Assembly: GCA_944322585.1 (NCBI GenBank)
Contig: CALUPB010000003.1
Span: 124,001-188,000, forward strand
DNA from: an uncultured Bacteroidales bacterium
Lineage (GTDB): Bacteria > Bacteroidota > Bacteroidia > Bacteroidales > UBA932
Reading direction: 5' to 3'
Length of the DNA: 64,000 bases
Every line of letters begins with the position of its first letter. The stretch's first letter is position 1. The position numbers were made by a program, and so were the translations under genes. The notes under the pieces were generated by a model, which was given only the letters and a program-made list of their open reading frames with translations, had not been told where the DNA came from and did no database searches. Below, in pieces: positions 36,777 to 46,471 of this stretch.

Positions 36777-38633
36777 ATGAAGACAAAACTGATACGGGAC
36801 AAATATCTGTTGCCGGTGATATGCGCCGCGGCCCTCCTGCTTCCGTCAGGCTGCAGCAAAGACGCAGAATACACTGCCATGCAGGAAAACCAGTACATAG
36901 ACATGGTGTTCACAGAGGCCGCTCCGGACACGAAGGCGGAAACAGGGGAAGACGGCAGCGGCACTTTCAGCGAGGGGGACAGAGTCGGACTATACATATA
37001 TGGGAATCCGACAAGGCATATGGTCTTGACCATGACAGACGGGCAATGGACTCCGAGACTGAAAAAGAGCGACCTCGGCACAGGGACAGTCCGCCTTTCC
37101 GCCTATTATCCGGTCAGCGGGGATGTCCAGCCGGAAACCAACACTCATAAACACAAGGTGGACACAGACCAGAGCGGAGAAGGATACGGGGATTCAGACT
37201 TGCTGTGGTGCCACCGGGACATAGATCAGGAGGACCTGGCCGGGAACAGGATAGAAATGCAGTTCAGGCACGGAATGCACAGGCTGCTCATAAACATATC
37301 AGGTACTGACGGCTCCCTTCCACAGGATTTGACAGTAAAAGTCATCAATAATACGGAAGGCTCGTTCTCGCTATACGAAGGTATTGCAAATGATCCTTCG
37401 GGGACATTGGAACGGATAAGCCCGCGCAAACTTGCGGATGAGGGCAAATATGCGGCCGTCCTGTTTCCCGGTGAACTGAAAGAATATTCTGACGGATGGG
37501 TAGAAATCACCTCGGGCGGCAGGACGTCAACATACAGGGCTCCGGAGACAATCGGCAAAAGCCGTTCCCTGGAGAGCGGCAAGGAAACCGTACTGAATCT
37601 GCTCCTGAAAGCTGACGGAGACATCGGGACAGACCCTGATGACCCCGGAACCGGACTGGAACCGGATCCGGAATATGCCGGGAAAACATGCTGGATCTAC
37701 GGCATAAAGACTCCAGACACTCCTGATTACCCGAGGGACAATGAGGAGTCCGTACCGGAATTCGAATTCCTGACTCCCGAGAAATTTCCGTCTGGCATAT
37801 GGTTCAACGTATCTTCCACCATATACCTGAACTGGCAGGAGGGCTTCCTGTGGTATGACTGCGACAAGGACAATCCTGAGGAAGGGGACGGCTCCCGTCC
37901 CGGATATCAGGACAGCGACATGTGCTGGGCTGCCACAGCCTCCAACCTGCTGCACTGGTGGATGACGATGAACAGGCCTTACATAGATGCATATGACAAA
38001 AAATACGGTTCCGACCCGTGGCCTGAATATCCGCGTCCGTCCCCTGCGTTTTCAGATGAGAAAAGCAGTGAAATTTTTGATTTTTTCAGGGAAACCTGCA
38101 GAAACAGGGGAGGCTCCGCGACTGCCGGCATAAACTGGTTCATCAACGCCACGCCAGGAATTCCCGCTACGGATGATTCCGTCTATGACAATTTCGGCGG
38201 ATATTTCACGGATATTTTCAAAGGCATACCGGTAGCCACATCGTACGGTGGCGGACTGGACAAGGCGAGTTTCAACATGACTGTAAAGACCGCATTGGAG
38301 AAAAGGCAGGGGCTCGGTTTCATACGGTCCAATCTGAACAGGCCAAGCACACATGTCATGACGATATGGGGAGCGGAATTCGATGACCAGGGATATGTCT
38401 CTGCCATATATTATGTCGACAACAATGACCACTATCAGTTTGAGGTGACCGGAGGCGGCAACAATTTCCAGCACCACCGGCTGATACGCCAGATCATCAG
38501 ATACAGGGAGGGCATATGGAAAATATTACTGGGGAATTCCGACATATACCCGATAGCTGACCTGGTGACAGTGGATCTCCGCCGTGATGTCTGGCAGACG
38601 GAGTTCCCGGAAATTGACATGACGGATAAATGA
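36777..38633 (+). CDS. Lipoprotein with fimbrillin-like domain and IdeS/Mac (C66)-like cysteine protease domain
   Basis: 618 residues. Lipobox PSGC (Cys26). Residues about 45-285 look like a Bacteroidota fimbrillin-family domain (FSEGDRVGLYIYGN; RHGMHRLLINISG; YAAVLFPGE). After a DDPGTG-type linker, residues about 300-605 match the IdeS/Mac protease family: Cys383 in DMCWAATASNLLHWW, His526 in STHVMTIWGAEFDDQG, Asp548 in IYYVDNND. The His-Asp spacing of 22 equals IdeS (His262, Asp284). Related streptococcal enzymes cleave IgG; the substrate here is unknown. The next gene encodes a second fimbrillin-like lipoprotein. Start chosen for the signal peptide. Confidence 0.85.
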   Translation: MKTKLIRDKYLLPVICAAALLLPSGCSKDAEYTAMQENQYIDMVFTEAAPDTKAETGEDGSGTFSEGDRVGLYIYGNPTRHMVLTMTDGQWTPRLKKSDLGTGTVRLSAYYPVSGDVQPETNTHKHKVDTDQSGEGYGDSDLLWCHRDIDQEDLAGNRIEMQFRHGMHRLLINISGTDGSLPQDLTVKVINNTEGSFSLYEGIANDPSGTLERISPRKLADEGKYAAVLFPGELKEYSDGWVEITSGGRTSTYRAPETIGKSRSLESGKETVLNLLLKADGDIGTDPDDPGTGLEPDPEYAGKTCWIYGIKTPDTPDYPRDNEESVPEFEFLTPEKFPSGIWFNVSSTIYLNWQEGFLWYDCDKDNPEEGDGSRPGYQDSDMCWAATASNLLHWWMTMNRPYIDAYDKKYGSDPWPEYPRPSPAFSDEKSSEIFDFFRETCRNRGGSATAGINWFINATPGIPATDDSVYDNFGGYFTDIFKGIPVATSYGGGLDKASFNMTVKTALEKRQGLGFIRSNLNRPSTHVMTIWGAEFDDQGYVSAIYYVDNNDHYQFEVTGGGNNFQHHRLIRQIIRYREGIWKILLGNSDIYPIADLVTVDLRRDVWQTEFPEIDMTDK

Positions 38634-38656
38634 CATTTAACAGATAATGGACGATC

Positions 38657-39547
38657 ATGAAAATTCGTAATTTGATTCCGGCGGCTGCCGGTACTGTATT
38701 CCTGTTTCTGCTTTCTTCATGCGGAAAGGTTTCCGTTGACGCTGTTGACGGCATGCCGTCAGCGGCACGGATAAACATAAGGACATCCATAGACGCCCTC
38801 GCAAAGTCTCCGCAACTTGATGAAAACGGGAAAGGGAATTTTTCAGACGGAGACATCCTTACCGTAACTATATCAGGGGAAGGTTTCAAAGAAATGGACA
38901 AAGAGTATGTCACGGGCTCCACGGAACTCTGGTGGGCAGATCTCAATCTGCCCGAAGAAACGGAAGATGTGTACTTTTCCGCCTGCTATCCGGCACAGGA
39001 AGCCATACAGGACGGCAAATTCACGTTCACAGTGTCTCCTGAAGGAGAAACGGATCTGCTGCTTGCCGGGGCCGTCAGGGCGGAAAAATACTCGGAAAGC
39101 GCTGTCAGCCTGACATTCAGGCATGCTCTCCACAAGCTCATTGTAAAATATGTCTCAGACGGTTCCGTGGACGATGAGACCCTCTCTGCGATAACCACAT
39201 CCGTCAAGGCTCTCTCATCCTGCACGATAGACCGTGTGAAAGGGGAGCTGGAGGCAGGCTCGGCTTCAGGAATGGCAACTGTCGGGAACAGACAGGGAGA
39301 TCAGGTGTCATTTCTCATAATCCCTCAGGAAAAGGACAATGTCACTCTGGAAGTGGCCATGGGAGAAATCACGCGCACCTTCACGATTCCGGACCGCGCC
39401 CAGGACGGAAGTCCAGTCAACATGCTTGAGGGAGGGAAAGTCCTCACCGTACTGCTTTCAGTGTCGTCCGGCGGGATACGGATTGACGGGGCGCAGATAG
39501 AAGGATGGGAGCAGCAGGGTACAATAACAGGTGAAATCCCGCTATAG
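38657..39547 (+). CDS. Fimbrillin-family lipoprotein
   Basis: 296 residues; lipobox LLSSC (Cys22). The mature part shows the fimbrillin pattern seen in the upstream protease's N-terminal domain: ENGKGNFSDGDILTVTI, VYFSACYPA, VSLTFRHALHKLIVKYVSDG, VSFLIIPQE and a C-terminal ITGEIPL. It starts 23 nt after the protease gene, so they form an operon. It is probably a surface or fimbria-like subunit, and may act as partner of the protease; the latter is inference. Confidence 0.85.
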   Translation: MKIRNLIPAAAGTVFLFLLSSCGKVSVDAVDGMPSAARINIRTSIDALAKSPQLDENGKGNFSDGDILTVTISGEGFKEMDKEYVTGSTELWWADLNLPEETEDVYFSACYPAQEAIQDGKFTFTVSPEGETDLLLAGAVRAEKYSESAVSLTFRHALHKLIVKYVSDGSVDDETLSAITTSVKALSSCTIDRVKGELEAGSASGMATVGNRQGDQVSFLIIPQEKDNVTLEVAMGEITRTFTIPDRAQDGSPVNMLEGGKVLTVLLSVSSGGIRIDGAQIEGWEQQGTITGEIPL

Positions 39548-39663
39548 GCGGGACCGTACCCGTCATGTCCGCAGGACAGTCTTTCATGAGGAGAAGCATG
39601 ACTTCATAATTTTTTTTGACAAATTTTCTATCCTTTCTTGGACTGTTATCCGGAAAATATTTC

Positions 39664-39671
39664 TATCTTTG
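39664..39671 (+). promoter_or_regulatory. -7 box of the histidine operon
   Basis: TATCTTTG, about 42 nt before the leader peptide ATG. A TTGG at 39638-39641 is a possible, slightly distant -33 element. An uninterrupted T tract (around 39611-39618) upstream may end the fimbrillin operon, though no clear stem precedes it. Confidence 0.6.
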
Positions 39672-39712
39672 TCAGGACATGCGGCGGTATCCGCCGCGTA
39701 CCATAATATAAT

Positions 39713-39763
39713 ATGAGGAATTTCAGACATAACCATCATCACGACACAGCACCGGAGTGGTAG
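39713..39763 (+). CDS. hisL: Histidine operon leader peptide
   Basis: A 16-codon ORF reading MRNFRHNHHHDTAPEW, with four His codons in five positions (residues 6, 8, 9, 10; nt 39728-39742). It starts about 42 nt after a -7 box and ends at a TAG inside the antiterminator arm. Ribosome stalling at the His codons when His-tRNA is scarce would leave that arm free. This is the logic of the enteric his attenuator with a different sequence. Confidence 0.92.
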   Translation: MRNFRHNHHHDTAPEW

Positions 39764-39840
39764 CCGTGAGAATGGTCATGCAGGACAAGGCATAACATTT
39801 ATGAAGGCTTACCACTGGCGGTAAGCCTTTTTCTGTTTTA
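39756..39840 (+). promoter_or_regulatory. Transcription attenuator of the his operon
   Basis: Two exclusive pairings are visible. Terminator: 39804-39813 (AAGGCTTACC) pairs perfectly with 39820-39829, followed by TTTTCTGTTTT. Antiterminator: 39756-39765 pairs with 39806-39816 (10 bp, one bulged T). The antiterminator arm overlaps the stop codon of the leader peptide, so a ribosome that reaches the stop would block it and let the terminator form. A further hairpin CCGGCAT/ATGCCGG (39844-39866) lies before hisG. Confidence 0.9.
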
Positions 39841-39919
39841 AGGCCGGCATCCCCGGGGAATGCCGGGACTTGTTGCCTGAGGAAGGAAGAATTGGCTGAC
39901 AACTAAAACTGACGTTAAT

Positions 39920-40771
39920 ATGATACGTATTGCTATCCAGGCCAAGGGCCGATTGAACGAAGACAGCATGGCTCTCCTTACGGAAGCCGGAATGAGGATT
40001 TCAGAAAGCCGCCGCAAACTGCTGGCCCAGGCCGAAGGTTTCCCGTTAGAAGTACTGTACCTGAGGGATGACGACATTCCGCAGGCTGTGGCCGACGGCG
40101 TGGCAGACATCGGGATTGTAGGGCTCAATGAAGTGGAAGAGAGGGGAAAAGACGTGGAAGTGGTGCACAGATTGGGATTCGGGAAATGCCGGATTTCGCT
40201 TGCAATTCCGAAAGAGGAAGACTATGAAGGGCTTTCATGGTTCTCAGGGAAAAAAATAGCTACTTCATATCCTGGAATTCTCGGAAAGTTTTTCTCGGAG
40301 AACGGCATCAGCGCCAATATCGAAACCATTGCAGGATCCGTGGAAATCGCTCCTTCAGTAGGAATGGCAGACGCGATATTCGACATAGTCAGTTCCGGAG
40401 GGACTTTGGTGAGCAACGGACTGAAAGAGGTGGAGAAAGTGCTTTTTTCAGAAGCCGTACTCATTGCAGGCAAAACCCTTTCCGAAGAGAAAAGGCAGCT
40501 TCTTGCACAGATGGTTTTCCGTTTTGAAGCCGTGGAGCGCAGCCGGGGAATGAAATACATGCTCATGAACCTGCCCCAGGACAAGGTGGAAGACGCCGTG
40601 AAGATACTTCCGGGGATGAAATCGCCCACAGTGCTTCCGTTGGCCCAGGACGGTTGGTGTTCCCTGCATGTAGTAGTGCGGGAGGACGAACTGTGGACAA
40701 AAATCGAACAGCTGAAAGGAATCGGAGCCGAAGACATACTCGTACTCGCTCTGGAAAAGACAATCCGGTAG
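39920..40771 (+). CDS. hisG: ATP phosphoribosyltransferase, long form
   Basis: First step of histidine synthesis. 283 residues, with the two-lobed catalytic domain (IRIAIQAKGRLNEDS; DIGIVGLNEVEERG; IFDIVSSGGTLVSNGLKEVE with the PRPP loop) and a C-terminal ACT-like regulatory domain (about 210-283, MKSPTVLPLAQDGWCSLHVVV). It is therefore HisG-long, inhibited by histidine through its own C-terminus and not needing HisZ. First structural gene after the attenuator. Confidence 0.96.
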   Translation: MIRIAIQAKGRLNEDSMALLTEAGMRISESRRKLLAQAEGFPLEVLYLRDDDIPQAVADGVADIGIVGLNEVEERGKDVEVVHRLGFGKCRISLAIPKEEDYEGLSWFSGKKIATSYPGILGKFFSENGISANIETIAGSVEIAPSVGMADAIFDIVSSGGTLVSNGLKEVEKVLFSEAVLIAGKTLSEEKRQLLAQMVFRFEAVERSRGMKYMLMNLPQDKVEDAVKILPGMKSPTVLPLAQDGWCSLHVVVREDELWTKIEQLKGIGAEDILVLALEKTIR

Positions 40772-40811
40772 GCTTTACAGGAAAACCTTCTGTCAGACCA
40801 AGAAATACAAT

Positions 40812-42095
40812 ATGGACATGAATATTTATATCAACCCGGAACGCGGTACATGGGAGGCACTCGCAAGCCGTAGAAGAAGCGATGACAATTCCGTGGATGA
40901 AACGGTCGCAGCCATCATCAGGAGAGTGAGGAAAGAAGGCGACATGGCCCTTTGCAGCCTCTCCCGGGAAATCGACAGGGTGGAACTATCCGCCATCGAA
41001 GTCAGCGATGAAGAGAAAGTTGCCGCATCCGGTCTTGTCCCGGACAAGATGAAGGCTGCCCTTTCCCGGGCGGCGGAAAACATCATGGCTTTTCATAAGG
41101 CACAGTTCCCTGCCGAAATCAAGGTGGAGACAATGCCTGGAGTAAAATGCATGTCACGCCCTGTCCCGATACAGAATATCGGACTGTACATCCCGGGAGG
41201 TTCGGCTCCGCTTTTCTCGACTGTCCTAATGCTCGGGATACCGGCCATGGTGGCGGGATGCCCGAATACTGTGCTGTGCACACCTCCCGACAGGAACGGA
41301 GCCGTCAATCCGACAATATTATATGCAGCCTCGCTGTGCGGCATCCGCAGGATTTTCAAGGCCGGAGGGGCACAGGCCATTGCCGCCATGGCCTTCGGCA
41401 CTGAAACCATACCGAAAGCGGACAAGATCTTCGGCCCCGGGAACAGATACGTCACACGGGCAAAACAGATGCTGAGTTCCGTGGTAGCCATTGACATGCC
41501 GGCCGGGCCGTCCGAAGTGATGGTTCTGGCCGACACCTCCGCCCGCCCTGATTTCGTGGCGGCAGACCTGCTGTCGCAGGCCGAGCACGGAGCGGACAGT
41601 CAGGTGATACTGGTCTGCATGTCGGAAGATTTCGCCCACAAGGTCCGGAAGGAAACAGCCACGCAGCTAACAGTCCTTCCGCGCAGGGACATCGCATCAA
41701 AGGCTCTTGAAGGAAGCCGTATCATCGTCATGGAATCGGCAGACGACATGGTGGACTTCGCCAATCTGTATGCAGCCGAACACCTGATAATATCCATGGA
41801 GAATCCGTGGGAGACGGCCGGACGCATCACCGCGGCAGGCAGTATCTTCATAGGGAACTATTCTCCGGAAAGCGCCGGGGACTATGCTTCCGGGACCAAC
41901 CACACTCTTCCCACTTCCGGCTGGGCGAAATCCTACAGCGGAGTGAACACCGGCAGTTTCATGCGCAGGATTACGCTTCAGGAACTCACCCGGCAAGGAC
42001 TCTCTGGACTTGGGGATACCATTATGGAAATGGCTGCCGGGGAAGGCCTCGAAGCTCACCGCAGGGCAGTAGGAATACGGCTCGGGAAGCAATAG
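40812..42095 (+). CDS. hisD: Histidinol dehydrogenase
   Basis: 427 residues, catalysing the last two oxidations of histidine synthesis. Typical motifs are YIPGG, KIFGPGNRYVTRAKQ, MPAGPSEVMVLAD, LLSQAEHGADSQVILV with catalytic and zinc-binding His/Gln, and AAEHLIISM. Gap of 40 nt from hisG. Met3 is a possible alternative start. Confidence 0.97.
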   Translation: MDMNIYINPERGTWEALASRRRSDDNSVDETVAAIIRRVRKEGDMALCSLSREIDRVELSAIEVSDEEKVAASGLVPDKMKAALSRAAENIMAFHKAQFPAEIKVETMPGVKCMSRPVPIQNIGLYIPGGSAPLFSTVLMLGIPAMVAGCPNTVLCTPPDRNGAVNPTILYAASLCGIRRIFKAGGAQAIAAMAFGTETIPKADKIFGPGNRYVTRAKQMLSSVVAIDMPAGPSEVMVLADTSARPDFVAADLLSQAEHGADSQVILVCMSEDFAHKVRKETATQLTVLPRRDIASKALEGSRIIVMESADDMVDFANLYAAEHLIISMENPWETAGRITAAGSIFIGNYSPESAGDYASGTNHTLPTSGWAKSYSGVNTGSFMRRITLQELTRQGLSGLGDTIMEMAAGEGLEAHRRAVGIRLGKQ

Positions 42096-42200
42096 CCGCC
42101 GACACCGCATATTCGGGTGCTGTCTGCTCCAGCACGGCATTCCGGCTGACACATGATTCTCCGCTCATGGCGACAATACCTTTCAAAAACGACTTATAAC

Positions 42201-43994
42201 ATGGAAACAAAAGACATAGAAAAAATAGTACGTCCCAATATCCTTGCAATGGCTCCCTATTCGACGGCAAGGGATGAATGCGAAGGCAGTCCGGAGATTT
42301 TCCTGGACGCCAACGAAAGTCCTTACGACAACGGCTTCAACCGTTATCCGGATCCTCATCAGAAAAGGATGAAGAAGGCCGTAGCCGCCGTAAAGGGGAT
42401 CCGGGAAGACCATATATTTCTCGGGAACGGAAGCGATGAAGCCATCGATCTGGCCTACAGGGTATTCTGCCGGCCGGGGATAGACAATGCCGTCTCCATC
42501 GCCCCGACATACGGGATGTACGGAGTCGCCGCTGCGACCAACGACGTGGAATTCCGCGAAGTCCCTCTCGGCAAGGATTTTTCCCTGGAGCCTGATGCAC
42601 TTCTGGCCGCAGCCGACGCGAACAGCAGGCTGCTCTTCATATGCTCCCCCAACAATCCTACAGGCAACAGTTTCCCGAGAGAGCAGATAGAACGCATTAT
42701 AAAAGAATTCAACGGGATAGTGGTCCTGGACGAGGCCTATGCGGATTTTTCATCGCAGGGCAGTTTCCTCCGGGACATTGACAGACACCCGAACCTTATC
42801 ATCCTGCAGACTTTCTCCAAGGCATGGGGAATGGCCGGGCTGAGGGTAGGGATGGCTTTTGCGTCGCCGTACATCATCAGACTGTTCTCCAATGTAAAAT
42901 ATCCGTACAATATCAACGGACTCACACAGGAAATCGTCACCGGAAAACTTCTGGAAGCCGCTACACTCCATGTCCGGGAAATTGTCAGCGAAAGAGCCAG
43001 AATTTCCGAAGCCATCGCAGGATACCCCGGCATCATGAAAGTATACCCTTCAGACGCCAATTTCATCCTTGTCAGATGCACCGGCCCGAAAGACCTGTAC
43101 AATGCGCTCATGGAAGCGGGGATTATCGTAAGGGACCGATCGGGAGTCAGAGGATGCGAAGGCTGCCTGCGCATCTCGATAGGCACCGCATCCGAGAACA
43201 GCAGGCTGATCCGCACGGTGGCGGCATGGTCCGCTTCGCTTTATCCCGGAGACCGTATATCCGGGAATGCATCATGCCCCGTTTCTCCGGAATCCCCGGA
43301 AGGCATCTGCACTGGGGGAACGGCATACGCAGACGGGAACAACGGCACAGGCACGAATGCTGACAGATGCTACAACGCGCCAGTGACGGCACACGCGGAC
43401 AGTACAGGTGCAGCAGCCAGGAGGGCAACCGTGTCCCGTACCACATCGGAAACCGGCATCACCGCCATCATAGACCTTGACGGCAAGGGGCCTTCATATA
43501 TCTCCACCGGGATAGGCTTTTTCGACCATATGCTCGACCAGATCGTCCACCACTCCGGAATATCAATGCTTATCAAGGCCAAGGGAGATCTCGACGTGGA
43601 CGAGCACCATACGATAGAGGACGTTGCGATCGTTCTCGGCAAGGCAATCTCGGAAGCACTCGGCGACAAGACAGGAATAGGCCGCTACGGGTTCGTGCTT
43701 CCAATGGACGAAAGTGAAGCTTCCGTACTGCTCGATTTCGGCGGCAGGACGGATTTCAGGTGGGACGCCGAATTCTCCCGCGAGAAAATAGGGGACATGC
43801 CTACGGAAATGTTTCCTCATTTTTTCAAGAGCCTGGCAGAAACGGCCCGGTGCAACCTGCATATTTCCGCAAGAGGGGAAAATGAACACCATAAGATCGA
43901 AGGCATATTCAAGGCATTTGCCAGAGCCCTGAAAATGGCTGTCGCCCGGGAAAAATTCCCTTATTCGCTGCCAAGCAGTAAAGGGCTGCTGTAA
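42201..43994 (+). CDS. hisC-hisB: Histidinol-phosphate aminotransferase fused to imidazoleglycerol-phosphate dehydratase
   Basis: 597 residues. Residues 1 to about 348 are HisC ([16 protein letters not shown] at 149-155; PLP lysine Lys207 in TFSKAWG). Residues about 408-597 are the IGPD domain of HisB ([52 protein letters not shown]), with its metal-binding histidines. They are joined by a G/A/S/T-rich linker (351-406). HisB of many Bacteroidota is a phosphatase-IGPD fusion; here the phosphatase is absent and HisC is the partner. One unbroken frame. Start at 42201 gives the standard HisC N-terminus. Confidence 0.93.
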   Translation: METKDIEKIVRPNILAMAPYSTARDECEGSPEIFLDANESPYDNGFNRYPDPHQKRMKKAVAAVKGIREDHIFLGNGSDEAIDLAYRVFCRPGIDNAVSIAPTYGMYGVAAATNDVEFREVPLGKDFSLEPDALLAAADANSRLLFICSPNNPTGNSFPREQIERIIKEFNGIVVLDEAYADFSSQGSFLRDIDRHPNLIILQTFSKAWGMAGLRVGMAFASPYIIRLFSNVKYPYNINGLTQEIVTGKLLEAATLHVREIVSERARISEAIAGYPGIMKVYPSDANFILVRCTGPKDLYNALMEAGIIVRDRSGVRGCEGCLRISIGTASENSRLIRTVAAWSASLYPGDRISGNASCPVSPESPEGICTGGTAYADGNNGTGTNADRCYNAPVTAHADSTGAAARRATVSRTTSETGITAIIDLDGKGPSYISTGIGFFDHMLDQIVHHSGISMLIKAKGDLDVDEHHTIEDVAIVLGKAISEALGDKTGIGRYGFVLPMDESEASVLLDFGGRTDFRWDAEFSREKIGDMPTEMFPHFFKSLAETARCNLHISARGENEHHKIEGIFKAFARALKMAVAREKFPYSLPSSKGLL

Positions 43995-44116
43995 ATACGG
44001 CACCGGCCATTTATGCCGTAACCGCAATGAGACGCGGACAGTAATTGTGTGGCGGGAAAAGTTCCGCAAGCTGCATAATTCCCCGAATACCAGTGACAAT
44101 CATTAATTTGAATAAT

Positions 44117-44764
44117 ATGACGGCGATAATAGACTATGGAACCGGAAACCTGCGTTCGGTGGAAAACGCCCTGAAAAGGCTCGGGGCCGAATACACCGTG
44201 ACTTCCGACACCGGGATCATATGTTCTGCAGACAGGGTCATCCTTCCCGGTGTGGGAGAAGCGGCTACGGCCATGAAAGCGCTGAAAGGGACAGGACTCG
44301 ACAGGATTATCCCTGCGCTGAGGCAACCCGTACTCGGAATATGCATAGGCATGCAGCTGATGTGCTCCCGCAGTGAAGAAGGGGACACGCCGTGCCTTGG
44401 AATATTCCGGGCAGATGTCCGCCATCTTGCTTCCCCGGCCGTGGCTGCCGGAGAACAGATCAGGCTGAAGATACCGGAAATGGGGTGGAACAGCATATTC
44501 CGGCCCGGAGGAGAATCCTCATGCCGCCTCCTGGCAGGCATTGAAGACGGAAGCTATGTATATTATGTACATTCCTATGCTCCCGATATCTGTGAAGACA
44601 CCGCTGCCGTAACGGAATACGGCAGACCGTTCAGTGCCGTCCTTGCCCGCGGCAATTTCTTCGGCACCCAGTTCCACCCGGAAAAGAGCGGCGGCATCGG
44701 ACAAAGGATACTGCAGAACTTTCTGGAAATGACAGGAACATGCCGGCAATACCCGGAAAAATGA
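44117..44764 (+). CDS. hisH: Imidazole glycerol phosphate synthase, glutaminase subunit
   Basis: 215 residues. Class I amidotransferase with nucleophile Cys76 in LGICIGMQLM and the His-x-Glu pair in GTQFHPEKSG; it starts AIIDYGTGNLRSVENAL. It supplies ammonia to HisF, encoded two genes downstream. The ATG at 44117 fits the family; the upstream 122 nt show no gene. Confidence 0.95.
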   Translation: MTAIIDYGTGNLRSVENALKRLGAEYTVTSDTGIICSADRVILPGVGEAATAMKALKGTGLDRIIPALRQPVLGICIGMQLMCSRSEEGDTPCLGIFRADVRHLASPAVAAGEQIRLKIPEMGWNSIFRPGGESSCRLLAGIEDGSYVYYVHSYAPDICEDTAAVTEYGRPFSAVLARGNFFGTQFHPEKSGGIGQRILQNFLEMTGTCRQYPEK

Positions 44765-44845
44765 ACCGCATCCCGGAACAGGGCAGGGCATCTTTGGGGC
44801 ACACCGGAATAAAATGATTACAAACAGTTTAGTAAACAATAGCAT

Positions 44846-45589
44846 ATGATCGGAATAATACCGGCAATCGACATAATCGGCGGGAAATGCGTCCGCCTTA
44901 CAAAAGGTGACTATTCCACGGCAAAGTCATATTCCGACAATCCGTCCGATATGGCAATAAGTTTCCGTGATGCAGGCCTGAAGAAGCTGCACATTGTAGA
45001 CCTTGACGGAGCGAAGGCCTCCTCACCGCAGAACCTTGCCGTACTGGAAAGCATAAAGTCAGCCACGGACATGGAAATCGAATGGGGCGGAGGCATAAAG
45101 GACAGGCAGTCGCTGGAAGCAGTACTGTCATGCGGGGCATCGCAAGCCATATGCGGAAGCATAGCCGTAACGGACAGTGAGGAATTCACAGCCTGGCTCC
45201 ATGATTACGGACCGGAAAGGATAATACTCGGGGCAGATGCAAGGAACGGCAGGATAGCGACACACGGCTGGATGAACGAAACCGAAACGACTGTCGTCGA
45301 TCTTATAGCGGCTTATGTCCCATACGGGCTCAAAAGAGTGATCTGCACCGACATCTCCAAGGACGGGATGCTTCAGGGCCCGTCATTCGGCCTCTATGCC
45401 GCACTGAAGGAGCGGTTTCCGGCTCTCATGGTCACTGCCAGCGGCGGCATAGGAGGAATGGAGGACATACTGAAACTGGATGAGATGGGAATAGACAGTG
45501 TAATAGTGGGTAAAGCCCTGTACGAAGGGAAGATATCCCTACGGGAAATCAGCGGATACTGTAACGGACGATGTCAGGGAAACCGCTGA
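44846..45589 (+). CDS. hisA: ProFAR isomerase (HisA)
   Basis: 247-residue (beta/alpha)8 barrel. The catalytic Asp lies in PAIDIIGGKCVRLTKGDY and the second Asp in ICTDISKDG. Phosphate-binding glycines are in ASGGIGGMEDI. Gap of 81 nt from hisH. Confidence 0.96.
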   Translation: MIGIIPAIDIIGGKCVRLTKGDYSTAKSYSDNPSDMAISFRDAGLKKLHIVDLDGAKASSPQNLAVLESIKSATDMEIEWGGGIKDRQSLEAVLSCGASQAICGSIAVTDSEEFTAWLHDYGPERIILGADARNGRIATHGWMNETETTVVDLIAAYVPYGLKRVICTDISKDGMLQGPSFGLYAALKERFPALMVTASGGIGGMEDILKLDEMGIDSVIVGKALYEGKISLREISGYCNGRCQGNR

Positions 45590-45634
45590 CGTCAGTTCGA
45601 CGGATTTCGAGCATTGAACGTAATAATATAGATT

Positions 45635-46393
45635 ATGCTTGCAAAAAGGATAATACCGTGTCTTGACATCAAGGACGGAGTCACCGTAAAAGGAGTGAAT
45701 TTCGTGGGACTGCGGAATGTGGGCGACCCTGTGGAACTGGCGGCCAGATATGCCGGAGAAGGAGCGGACGAACTTGTCTGCCTCGACATAAGCGCCACGC
45801 TTGAAGGCAGAAAGACATTCGCATCCCTCGTGGAAAGGATAGCAGAAGTCATCGACATCCCATTTACCGTAGGAGGTGGGATATCGTCAGCGGAAGACGC
45901 AGGACGGCTGCTGCTGTCCGGAGCAGACAAAGTCTCCGTCAACAGCGCGGCAGTGAAAAGACCGGAACTCATAAACGAAATCGCATCAAGATACGGAAGC
46001 CAGTTCATAGTGGCTGCGATAGATGCCAGGCAGATCGATGGCAGGTGGACAGTGACGACGCACAGCGGAAGCCGGCCTACCGACAGGGAACTGTTCTCCT
46101 GGGCAAGGGAAGTCGTGGACAGGGGTGCAGGAGAAATCCTGTTCACATCCATGGACAATGACGGAACAGGGAAGGGCTATCCGTGCGAAACCTTTGCAGC
46201 GCTCTCCGACATGCTTCCCGTACCGGTAATCGCCTCCGGAGGGGCAGGCTCCATACGGGACATAGCGGATGTGCTCACAACGGGCAAGGCCGATGCCGCC
46301 CTGGCTGCCAGCATATTCCATTACGGACAGATCTCCATTCCGCAGCTCAAGACAGAGCTCTCCTTACTCGGCATACCGGTACGGCTCCATTGA
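45635..46393 (+). CDS. hisF: Imidazole glycerol phosphate synthase, cyclase subunit
   Basis: 252-residue barrel with [19 protein letters not shown] at the start and the second catalytic Asp in [15 protein letters not shown]. Works with HisH to yield imidazole glycerol phosphate and AICAR. Confidence 0.97.
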   Translation: MLAKRIIPCLDIKDGVTVKGVNFVGLRNVGDPVELAARYAGEGADELVCLDISATLEGRKTFASLVERIAEVIDIPFTVGGGISSAEDAGRLLLSGADKVSVNSAAVKRPELINEIASRYGSQFIVAAIDARQIDGRWTVTTHSGSRPTDRELFSWAREVVDRGAGEILFTSMDNDGTGKGYPCETFAALSDMLPVPVIASGGAGSIRDIADVLTTGKADAALAASIFHYGQISIPQLKTELSLLGIPVRLH

Positions 46394-46471
46394 CTGCGGC
46401 GATCCGGTTACCGGAATTCAGAAGCCGAACAGTCCGTGCCGATAAACAGTGAATTTCTAAAACGACATACA

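Noticed and set aside
36777-38633. C10 (streptopain/SpeB-like) peptidase
   Set aside because: The order and spacing of Cys, WGAEFD His motif and downstream Asp match the IdeS/Mac pattern, not C10.
39600-39620. Terminator of the protease/fimbrillin operon
   Set aside because: There is a strong T tract, but no convincing GC-rich stem right before it, so it is not listed as a terminator.
43251-43419. Histidinol phosphatase remnant between HisC and IGPD
   Set aside because: The linker has only about 56 residues, is low-complexity, and has no HAD motif (DxDxT).
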